From the NCBI GenBank assembly GCA_016081115.2, contig JABTTQ020003456.1, positions 372,001 through 436,000 of the forward strand: DNA of 64,000 nucleotides, in the 5' to 3' direction. Within the stretch, counting starts at the first letter, position 1. Every line of letters starts with the position of its first letter. The stretch is from Rehmannia glutinosa (lineage: Eukaryota > Streptophyta > Magnoliopsida > Lamiales > Orobanchaceae). Both the position numbers and the translations under genes were made by a program. Below the pieces are notes generated by a model. The model worked only from the letters and a program-made list of their open reading frames with translations, made no database searches and was not told the DNA's origin. Below, one piece after another: positions 23,049 through 33,689 of this stretch.

Positions 23049-24766
23049 TGATGGCTCAAAAGCTACTCTAGAAAACCATGACAAGTGCACCTATCGTTTT
23101 GTAGTATAGATTATTGAGTACCGAGTGTCATTCCCACGAGGATTGTAAGTACTAATAATTACCGTCTTTTTGTTATTTAATCTAGCAATTTTCGAGTTTT
23201 GTTTGTTTAATGAAAATGAAAAATAGAGATTTTTAATATAATTGCAACTTACAAAAGATCAAATAAAAATAGATTGTAGAATTAAGAAATCAAGAGCTAG
23301 AAATGTGTTTGAATGTAAATCCCTCTAGAATGTTTTTGTGATTTAACAAGATAAAAATACAACCATAATCCCTTAAGCAAAAACCAACCTCTTTTAGTAA
23401 AATCTCATGTTTCATGGACCGTAGAAATTCGATTTAAGTTAAACCCTCTATCGAGCGAATAACTTCTAATCTCAAGTTGATTAACTGAAATCTCTTTCTA
23501 GTTAAAACCCCCAAGATATCATTATAACGATTTGTGAATTCCCATATTAGGTTTGACCCTAATCCAAAAGATTTATGTCGTCCTATATCTAGGATTGCAT
23601 GCAACTCTTTTCACTTATATAGGTTCTATTTCACCATGAATCTCTCGATTTCCCGGATGAAAAATAAACTTCAAATCAATATTGCGCATATACCAATTTG
23701 AATGAATAAAGCATAATATAAGTGAATCACACAAAACATGAAGATTTTATTAAAAACATACAAACCTTAATCACAAATTCATTCTAGAGTTCATTACATT
23801 CAAACACTAGAAATTTAGCTACACATGACTATGTCAAAAGAGTATACTACACAAGAAGATATGAATAAAATGAACATGGTGTACTTAGCTCTTATTCAAG
23901 ACCAATACAAGACTTCCTCCTTGGTTGATTGCAATGATGTTGAGCTCCAAGCCTTCTCCTCTATTGCTCTTCAACTTCCAACTCTACCTCTCTTTTATCT
24001 TCTCAATGTATTTTGCTTTGAAACTTAGAATATACAATCAATATACAATGAATCTCTCTATCAATGAATACTACATGAATTATATCTTTCCCAACTCAAA
24101 CTCTTGGCTTTTATAGGTACCATCTTTGTGAAAGAACACATCAATAATGCTAACAAATGCTCCACTTCCATGGTTGTTGGTTGAATCATTGTGTGCACAT
24201 TCATGGTTGAGTTGGTTGAATCATTGTGTCCACATGACAATTGAGGGAATAATAGAGTTTGGTGCATCAAAATGAGGTGTAAAAGTTGCTCAAAGGTTGT
24301 CAAAAAGCAAAAAGAGAAAGTCTCCATAATTTCGCCAAAGAAAAACCAAGTCTGGACGAAAAGCACGCCGTGCTTTCAAAGCACGGCCAGGCCGTGTTCG
24401 CGGATTTTCCCGAACACGGCCGTGTTTGGTACGTCTTGGCCAAAAATTTGCTCGGTTTTGGCTCCTCAAAAGCACGGCCGTGCTTAAAAACACACCCTGC
24501 CCGTGTTTGACTGAAAAGGCCCCGAAATGACGCGTTTAGCTTGGGATTTTGAGTGTTTTTGCATCCAAAAACCCCCGGGTATGTTTTGACATGAAACCAT
24601 GGCCCAAAATTCACCAAAAACAGCTCCAAATCATCAATCTACATCAATAAAAGCACCTCGGAGTAATGTGAACTATGTACAATAAAAAATTTATGAAACT
24701 AACAATAAAATAACTCAAATCATACTTAAATATACACATAAAACATGTATAAAAAGACCCTTATCA
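23049..24766 (-). repeat. 5' LTR of E (full copy)
   Basis: 1,718 bp; TATA box near 24106-24116 (- strand); palindromic ACGGCCGT cluster at about 24358-24512, upstream of the TATA in element sense. Confidence 0.88.
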
Positions 24767-25034
24767 TACTTCAACCTTTCATCCAAATATATCAAACAAT
24801 GCATAAATTAGAGTATTTTTACCATCAAATACTCCATCAAGATCATAATCAAAAGCTACTATAGAGTTGTACACAATAGTTCATTACATAATAAAAGAAA
24901 TGACATGAAAAGTAAAGCAAGAAAAGTGATAAGATTGTCATTCTTCATCGGAGGAAAAGCATGTATCCGAGATGAGATCCTTGATGAGTTTCTTCAACTT
25001 ACTCATCGACTTTTTAATCTAGAGTTCTTTTAAC

Positions 25035-26279
25035 TCAACACCTCATACCGAGCATCTTGAAGGACTCTATATTCATCAAATTGGGTTTGAACGGAACCCC
25101 GAGACGGTTGAACACCGGTATTACCCTCCGGATTGCTTGGTCCGTCACCCGCCGCCAATCTATCGGCTTCGGCATCATCAAAAATGTCGTTAGGATTTTG
25201 TGATGTAGAACCTTGGCTTCTTCCTTTTGCCTTTTAGTAGGACGAATAGGCATATTCTTGCGCATGTGGACTACTTGTGAAATATTATCAATATCAATAT
25301 CATTTTGAAACATCTCTGAATTACACTCCGATGAGGGTAAGCCCGAGTTTATTAGAAGCTTGCAAATCTAATTCCCCATGACAAACTTCTTCGTCCCTTG
25401 AGTGATTGACTCAATGATGCAATGAATTAGAATTGCACCAAAGTTTAGCGGTTCCCTTTTAGCAATTTTATATGTCAAAAAGAAGTCCAAATTGCTAGAC
25501 ATTTTTCCCGCTTTACCACAAATGCAATATGCGACAATAATAGAGATAACTCTATGCTCAAGAGTCATGGCCAATAACGAATTTTGTGGCCAAAAGTCCA
25601 AAAAGGTCTTAACCTCTTCCATAGTGACACCCATCATTTCATCATTCCAAATTGTACACCCAAAATAATCCCAACCACCCTCTCGCACATGCAATAATCG
25701 ACAGATATCATCCGGAGTCCATCGAAAATGACAACCTCTCACAAACGAGTTCAACACAATAGGCTTCCTTTGAGCATCATACTCAATCCACAAATTAGCA
25801 TAAAAATGCAAAATCACATCATCATCATACAACACATAAGGATGTTCCCACAAATGCATCCAACCTTGTTCTTCAAAGAATCCACGTATAGTCGGATATT
25901 CATTCGAAAAAGAAACAAACCGACAAATTTTTGTACGAGCAATAGACTTAGCACCCAAGTTCAAATTTTCATAATACCACTCCGCATATTTATTGATAAA
26001 ATCTAAAGCATTCACGGAGCGAAGAGCTTGAGAGATAAGAGATTTCTTATTTCTTTCCCAATGATAATTGTCGAGCGAAATGTTCCTACGAAGTTCGACT
26101 ATTTGAGGCCGAGAAAGTAGAGGGTTTTGAATATCCTCGTGCTCTTGAGCTACATTCCGTTGGGTAGCTCGAATATCCCGTTGTTCGGCTTCCTCTTGCC
26201 GATTTCTCGAGTTCCATTCTCCGGCTCTTCTTCGTTTGGGATTAGGATTACGATCGGTGGAATTTCTTGGAGGTGCCAT
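25035..26279 (-). pseudogene. Second ORF of C: Transposase_32-like (PF20167-type) protein
   Basis: From ATG at 26279 (-) a basic head (NPNPKRRRAGEW) leads to a globular region with ILHFYANLWIEYD, IVLNSFVRGCHFRWTPDDIC, LEHRVISIIVAYCICGKAGK and LNFGAILIHCIIES. The pattern FYANL...VRG...W...I resembles plant 'putative plant transposon' domains (PF20167), which also occur in extra ORFs of plant retroelements. A single in-frame TAG at 25368-25370 separates the last 92 codons. It is neither gag nor pol. It sits where Sireviruses carry the env-like ORF, and A and B have a distantly similar N-terminus there. Biochemical role unknown. Confidence 0.65.
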
Positions 26280-27151
26280 AGAAGTGAGATTCTTGCAAAA
26301 TAGAGTGGATTAGCAAAAGAAATCACAAGATTTGGTGAAGATTTGAAGATTATAGTGAAAGGGGGAAATTTTCGTGAACGAGGGTTTTTTTGAAGGAGTG
26401 AAGTTATGTTCTGTCAAAATGAAACAGATGTGATATATTTGATAAAATGAACCAGGGCGACCGGTCGGGGGTGGGTGCGACCGGTCGGCCCCTTTTAGAC
26501 CGTCCTCTGTGCATTTTTGTAATTTCCAGAATTTTCTAAAATTCAATTTTTCACCCCAAAAGTTTTAAAAACATGCAAAAAGATAATCATGGACTATATC
26601 CAACATATATGAGTCACAAAAATAAACTCGAATAAAAACGTGATTTTATGAGTAGTGCCCTTTTTTAAGAAAAAATGATAAAATCATTTATAGGCACTTA
26701 AGGGAAATGCAATGAAATGGTTTAAAGGATATTATCATGAAAAAAACATTGAGTTCTAAAAAATAATACGAATGAACGTACCTCGATAGTTTAAGGTCCT
26801 CTTGACACATTATGACAAATATCCATTGGTGAAGATGTATATATCCTACACAATTCTTTAAACAAATTTTGTACAACCATAATGATACAAGAGTAGGCAA
26901 ATATATGTCTCAAGTATGCTCATGAAAATCCATAAGAAGAAATAAATCACAATGGTCATATTAAGTGCACAATAGTTTTAGAAACATCATGCAAGGTCTC
27001 TTTTTTTTTTAAAGAATTTTAAAGACACAAATATAAATAGAAGACCTTAAAAAATATTTTGAAAAATCATTTTGCAATTATGACACATATAAAAACATAA
27101 TAATGAAACAAAATGCATATTTAAATGGGGAGATACGGTTTACCAATTACG
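26280..27151 (-). other. Leader region of the second ORF of C with two GACCGGTCG palindromes
   Basis: GCGACCGGTCG occurs twice at about 26458-26488. Toward the ATG at 26279 (- strand) follow a weak AAATATATC at 26431-26440 and a CT/A-rich leader-like stretch (CAAATCTTCACCAAATC). No pol sequence is found between gag and this ORF. Confidence 0.5.
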
Positions 27152-28500
27152 TCATTTCCATGGGTTGTGCCGTTCCCATTGTTGATGATATCTTCCTCTT
27201 TGAAAATCATTTTGTTGATGATAGCTCTTCCTATTTCTCCATTTCCAAGGATTGTGTTTTTGATAATGTCTTTCTCTTGGAAGTTCATTGTGGTGATGTC
27301 TTCTCCTTTGATCAAATGAGAAGGTCATTTGATGTCTTCTTGACGGTATGAATTTTCTTTGATTACTATTCCGCCGGGTACCTAATATGACATTGTTTTG
27401 TGGTACCCTCAAGTGTTTGGGTCCTTTGGGATTAGCTTTGAGACTTTTAGGTCTCCAATGATAATTAGAGCTATTTCTAGCCCGACAAGTATTTACCATA
27501 TGACCCTTTTTACAACAATAAAAACAAGTAGCAATTCTAGGAGCATAATGACCAACATGCATAGAGACTTGATTCTTTTTCATATGATTGACAATTTTAG
27601 GCTTATGATCAAGTTCTAGTTTCAAATTATCACAATTATGAACATCAACAATATTGAATATTTTATTGGTACTCAAGTTGAATTTTAATAAATCCTTTTT
27701 CATACAATCAATATCCTCAACAAGAGCACTATTTTCTTTTTCAAGGTTTCTAACCTTATCAAGTGTGGTGGTGTGAGCACATGATAGTGATTCATAAGAA
27801 GTGAATAAGCTATCCTTATCATTTTTCAAAACATTGAATTCCTTTTTCAAATCTTTGTATTTAACAATTAAGCTTTGGAATTCATTTTGAAGCTCATCAT
27901 AGTCATTTTGCAAATCACTATAGTCATTTTGTAATTCATCATCGTAGGAAGTAGAAGGTTTAGAACTTACCTCGTTTTCTTCTTCGAAGCCCATAAGACA
28001 TTGTTCAACTTCTTCATAGTTGGAAGTTGTAAGAGGCTTGTTCCTTGGATTTGATTTTGTGTCCACTTGAGAAGTAGATGCTTTTGAGTTGCTCCTTTCA
28101 TGTGCATATACTTCATAGATGGCTTCTAATTTTTGCCTTACTTCATGTGCCGATCGAATTCCTACAATATGGTCAAATTCCAAAGTGGTAAGTGAACAAT
28201 ACAAAATATTTAGAGCTTTACCATTTAAGGAGATGATTTTCTCCTCTTCATCATTGAGCTCCTTGAGAACTTTGGAGGTGTGAGGTGTGTCTTTCATCGG
28301 AATAGAACTTTGGAGGTGTGAGGTGTGTCTTTCATCGGAATAGATTCTCCATTTACGACCGTGTTCCAAATATCGAACCCGCAACCTTGTAGATAGCATT
28401 CCATTCTTTCTTTCCAAAATGTAAAATTCTTGGAATCAAATAGAGGTGGCTTGGTGGTGGGGCGCCGGAAGGTAGACTTTATTCGTAGCCGATGATCATT
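27152..28500 (-). pseudogene. gag: gag of element C (copia type, zinc knuckle)
   Basis: The N-terminal DSKNFTFWKERMECYL is typical of copia gag, followed by LNGKALNILYCSLT and AHEVRQKLEAIYEV. A coiled-coil segment (DYDELQNEFQSLIVKYKDLK) and one CCHC knuckle, CFYCCKKGHMVNTC, come next. The tail is His/Arg-rich with repeats of HNPWK. A 38-bp tandem duplication (28268-28305, 28306-28343) shifts the frame in the N-terminal part. The start is approximate. Gag assembles particles and packages RNA; here pol would have to be supplied in trans. Confidence 0.8.
28268..28343. repeat. Exact 38-bp tandem duplication in C gag
   Basis: Two adjacent identical copies beginning AACTTTGGAGGTGTGAGG. A 38-bp unit is not a multiple of three, so it breaks gag. 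Confidence 0.9.
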
Positions 28501-29802
28501 CCTCTTTACTTGTGATGTGGAACGAGCTTGCCAAAGAGTTTGGCTCGATACACTTGTAAGTCCAAGCGGCTACAATAATCTAGAGGGGTGAATAGATTAT
28601 CTCCGTTTTTCGATTATGCCCTCTTTTTGAAACAATTAAGACAAGACAATAATAAAGGTGCGGGAAGTAAACAACAAACGTCGATTTATAGAGGTTCAAC
28701 CCACTAGGCCTAATCCTCTACCACCCCAAGATATCGGGATGGATTTCAAAAAAAAAGATTTTATTAATTACCAAAATTAACACCTTACAACATCACCTTG
28801 AAGAGCACCACACTCTTCTTTAACACCACCTTTGAGATTACCACAATCTCTCTTGAAGATTACCACAATCTCCACGGCACCTTGTGAAGATCACCACAAT
28901 CTTCAACCTTGAAGAACACCAAAATTTTCAACACCTCAAGAGCACCACACTCTTAAAACACCTATCACCTAGATCACCCAAGTGTATTCTTTCCACAAGA
29001 ATACTCACAAGAATGTCTTGTGTTGAATGATGACCAAAATCAAGATTACAACTCAATAATGAATATTACAATTTGAGTGCAAGTGTAATCAAGAAATGAA
29101 AGCCTAGACCTCAAGATGTGAAAGTGATAAGCTAGGAAAATTACAACAAGAATGATAACAATGAAGAGCTAATGTGTTTGCTTGAATGTATCTTGTTGTG
29201 TTGTATCTCAATTGTTATATTGGTTGCTCCAAAACTTCCTCTATTTATAGGAGATGATTGATCATGTATAGGCTCTCTTGGGAATTGAAAATTTGAGAAA
29301 AATACAATTAAAATCAAGAATATAGTGTTAGAAATCAATCCCACAATTTAAGGAAAGTTGATCTGTTTGACAACGGTCGAGAATTCTGTCATCAAAACCT
29401 TAGCGGGCAGGTCGTCGTAGAAATAGACGTTTGAAAATTAACACAACATTTTTACACAGGCGACGTGGTCGACCCCATGCCCGGCCGATCTCCCTTTCAA
29501 TTTAGAAGATGAACGAAACTCGCTGACAGAGGCACCGGTCGACCCTCAGGCGGCGGCCGCCTCTTGTCAAAAACTTCAGTAACAATCGGGAGTATTTGGA
29601 CAACATTTGAAATATAGTTTTGATGTAAAAACTCATTAACTCAAAATCATCAAAAGTGTTGGCCAATTTTTATCGAAAATACCTTTGAAGGAATACTCAG
29701 AAATCGTCACGAACATTATAAATCATTTAGGAGTATTTGGACAACAATTAAAAACATTGTTTTGGTGTAAACACATAATCATCAAAATCATAGAAACATA
29801 TA

Positions 29803-31336
29803 TGTAGGTCCCAAGGGGTGTGAGTGTAAGGTTTAGAAGGGGGGTTGAATAAACCTTACCAACTTTTCGATTTAGTCCTTTTAAAATAGTTCAGAGTTAA
29901 TTTCACAGCTAAGTCCTTGATGGACGGCTAAGTTAGTTAACCAACGAGTTAGCCACTCAATGGACTCGGATCGAGCCTGTTGATAGAATAACTCAGCTGT
30001 TTAGTCTTATACTTAACTTGGCTGTGATAAGATATTCAGTGGAAGACTTAACACTCTTGAATTTGGTTTAAGTTTGTTTTAACACTTGTTTTTAGCACAT
30101 GTTAATTATGAGTTGGATAGCAATTTGTCGTGAGATATAAAATGATATACGAGAAATAAAATGACACAATAGATTTTATAGAGGTTCGAAGATGGGGTAA
30201 TTCTTCTACTCCTCTCTTCTCCAACTCCGGAGGAATCCACTAAGTATTGATCGAGTATAAAGTGGTTATCGGTCAGATACAAGTTTTGATCACACACGGT
30301 GACTTGATCCTTTGGGACTAAATCGGAGATGCCTTGGTCACTGGTGGCTTCTCGACGACTTAGCTTCTTCTTCACGGGCGTGCTTGCTACTACAGCCCAC
30401 TTGCTCAAGCTTCTTGGATTTGATCACGAAGCCCTCCAATAACTTGAGACTGGTTCGACCTTGAACCTTCCTACAATCCTCCTTGGAATGTAGACCCCTT
30501 TTGATTTTTCAGAAATTTCCTCTTCAACAGTTTGAAGTTGTCTCTCCTTTACAGGTTGGTGTTGGATCGATTTCCTTCGAAGTTTAGGCTTGAGGATTTG
30601 CTTGAATAACTTGAGAGTATTTGCAGGTTACAGTTCGAGTAATAGCTTAAATGTTCGTGGTTTAGGTCTACTTCTCTCAAATTGATTCCTCAGCCTTTTA
30701 TAGTATTCTTTTGAAAATCTGCCCATTGAAGAGATAGACTAATTTTCAAAAGACACTTGTGGTCGTTGGCTTGTCTGTTGCAGTTCTTGAAATTGACATT
30801 TCCTCGTATTGAATGAACCTTGACTTTTTCGGGGTTACGACACAGTGCGTGCTTCCCATTGGTTTATTTCTTTTGCACGTTTAAGGATCGAGCACTTTAA
30901 GAAAAATGACATGGAAGTATTACTTGTTTAAGTAACTTTCTTGACTTAAACGCAACGGATCCTTTTTGATTGTCTTGACTTGACTGCAGTTTTCTAACTT
31001 CCCCAGGTGACTTCGAGTCAGCTCCCAATCATTGGATGACTCATCTGTCACTTCAACTTGAGACTTGGCTATCTTGGATTGACTTGGTGACACTTCACAC
31101 GGTATCGGTGATACTCCTTCATCGAGTTCTTGACTTCTCCTCCTTGCCATACTCGGTTGTTTCGGAGTCTTCATTTCAATCTTGATTCACTTCTTGCATA
31201 TCCAGGCATAGCTGACTTGACTCAGCTCGTACAACCCTATCTATTACAATGCAATTTACAAAGAAAATGGGGTGCCAACTTTCTAGTCTAAGTTTTTCAT
31301 GGCATTCATCAAAATTTAAACAATAATTTCCCAACA
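29803..31336 (-). repeat. 3' LTR of A (full copy)
   Basis: 1,534 bp. TATA box TATAAAAGG (- strand) at 30694-30702. Followed by the purine tract AAAAAGGAGGAAAT (- strand). Confidence 0.9.
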
Positions 31337-31892
31337 ATTTCCTCCTTTTTGATGATGCCAAAACTTAAAACATGCATACAAAAAGTAAATAGCAAAGATA
31401 CATACAGACAATGTAGAAACATAGAATGTATGCGTAGAATCGATCTTTTATTGATCATAACATTATCGTTCTTTACACAACTGTTTACAAAGTGTATCAG
31501 AGCATCATAGTGTTCTATATCTACGCAAGTATAGAAATTACACAATTTTATTCACTTTGCATGAGAAGACTTACATACATATGCATTTACAATAAGAAAA
31601 TACATGAAGGGGTGGACAACAACACTTCATCTCCTTTTCCGCTCCTTCTTTCTTCTTGACTCTTTTCGTCCTCTTGCTCTCTTTCTCTTTTTTTCTTCTT
31701 CTTCTTCTTCTTTTTCTCATAGGCTCTTCAGCGGCTTCATCTTTTCTTTTCCTTTATCGTCTTCTCCGACTCTCTTCCCACAACTCATCTTGTCTTTTAT
31801 TTTCTCGCTTCAATCCTTTTTACATATTGAAGATTCTTAGGGCCACTTCCATGTTGGCTACTACGTCATATCCATCCCAATAGATCCCTCCT
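31337..31892 (-). other. 3' end of the A interior: basic tail of env-like ORF, spacer and polypurine tract
   Basis: The frame from 31892 down reads GGIYWDGYDVVANMEVALRI, then a tail rich in RRRK clusters ending near 31627. The same GGIYWG wording occurs in B near 33950. The polypurine tract adjoins 31337. Confidence 0.55.
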
Positions 31893-33432
31893 TGTAGGTC
31901 CCAAGGGGTGTAAGTGTAAGGTTTAGAAGGGGGGTTGAATAAACCTTACCAAATTTTCGATTTAGTCCTTTTAAATCTACAGAGTTAATTCTACACACAG
32001 GTGTGTCCTTGATGGGACGTCGAATTAGTCACTCGGTAGAGTTAATCTTTTAATGATTTACCATTTGTTGATGGAGTAACTCATTTGTTGGCTACAATTT
32101 AACTCAATTTTGTGGTTTTACTTTCGTGGAAGACTTAACACCCTTAAGTTTGATTAAGCAAGATATTAGAGCTTGATTTAGTACTTGTAAATTATCAAAT
32201 GGATAGCAAATTTATCGCAGATATAAGCAATTAAAAGTGCGGGGGGAATTAAATCTTTGAAATGTAAATGACACAAGAAAGTTTTTATAGAGGTTCGAAG
32301 ATGGGGTAATTCTTCTACTCCTCTCTTCTCCAACTCCTGGAGGAATCCACTAAGTAATGATCGGTTTACAAAGTGGTAGCAGTCCGGATACAAGTCTTGA
32401 TCACAACAAATGACTTGATCCTTTGGGACTCGATCTGAGACGCCTTGATCACTCGGTGGCTTCTCGTTCGACTCGGCTTCTTCACAGGCAGTTTGCCTTG
32501 CTACTCTGACTCACTTGCTCAAGCTCTTTGGATTTGATCACGAAGCCCTCCAAATGCTTAAGACTTAGTTCAACTTTGAACTTTTCTACAATCCTTCCGG
32601 AAAGTAGACCCCTTGTTTTCAAAGGTTTCCTCTTCAACTGGTTGAAGCTCTCTTTCCTTCACATGTAAGTGTTGGATTGATGTACTTGAATGTAGGTGGA
32701 GGATTGAGATTGTTGAGTTTCTCTAATGTGCTTGTATATCTCACGTATGTGTCATTCATGCATTCTTTTCTCAAACTAACTCCTCGGCCTTTTATAGTGA
32801 ACTTTCAAAAATTTGCCCGTTGAAGAGATAGGCTTATTTTTGAAAGTCACTTTGCGATCGTTGGCTTGCGAGTTCTTGGAATTGTCGTTTCCTCGTATGA
32901 ATTATTCTTTTCACCTTTTGAGTTCGACACGGTGTCGTGCTTCCCATTGGTTCATTCCTTTTGCACGCTTCGGGACTGAGCACTCCAAGAAAGGTTGTAT
33001 GGAGATATTACTTGTTTAAGTAAATCTCTTGATTTTCGTGCAACGGTTCTTTTCTGATTATCTCGACTTGACTGCATTTCCTTGCTTTCCCAGGTGACTT
33101 AGAGTCACTTCCAATCATTGGATGACTCTTCTGTCACTTCAACTTGAGACTTGGCTTTTCTTGAGTTGACTTGATGATGCTCCACTTAGCTGCATCTCAC
33201 TGCTTCTTCTTGATAGTGTTTCGTCTACTCTTCTTTGCCATACTCATTGTCTCACAGCAGAGTCTTCCTTCCATCTTGATTGTCTTCTTGCATGTTAGGG
33301 CGTAGTCTGTCTTGACTCGACTTGGCCACTCTATTCATTACAATGCATTTTACAACAAGAATTGGGGTGCCAACTTTCTATTCTAAGTTTAACATGGCAT
33401 TCATCAAAATCTAAACAATAAAATTCCTAACA
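31893..33432 (-). repeat. 3' LTR of B
   Basis: 1,540 bp; TATAAAAGG (- strand) at 32788-32796; adjacent purine tract AAAAAGGGGGAAAT (- strand) at about 33433-33447. Confidence 0.92.
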
Positions 33433-33689
33433 ATTTCCCCCTTTTTGATGATGCCAAAACTTAGATCATACAAATATGTAAATAACAAAGATACATACAG
33501 ATAGTGTATTGACATAGAATGTATCACCTTGAGAATCAATCTTTTTATTGATCATATCATTCTTGTACTTAACACAATGTTTACAAGGTGTATCGTAGTA
33601 TATAACTGTCTTCACAAAAAAATTTATAACTCTATTACGAGAAGACTTACATTGTATGTATTTACATAATAAAATACATGAAGGGTTGG

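Larger units (their letters stand above)
17634..24766 (-). mobile_element. Element E: Athila/Tat-like gypsy element reduced to gag-protease (TR-GAG type)
   Basis: LTRs are at 17634-18945 and 23049-24766 (TGATGGCTC ... CTTATCA) with duplication TACTT (17629-17633, 24767-24771). The binding site adjoining 23048 reads TTTTTGCGCCGTTGCCGG on the - strand, close to the site used by Athila/Tat elements. The interior of about 4.1 kb has gag and an aspartic protease but no reverse transcriptase, RNase H or integrase. This matches non-autonomous elements called TR-GAG. The two LTRs are nearly identical apart from a 406-bp length difference, so insertion is recent relative to D. Confidence 0.87.
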
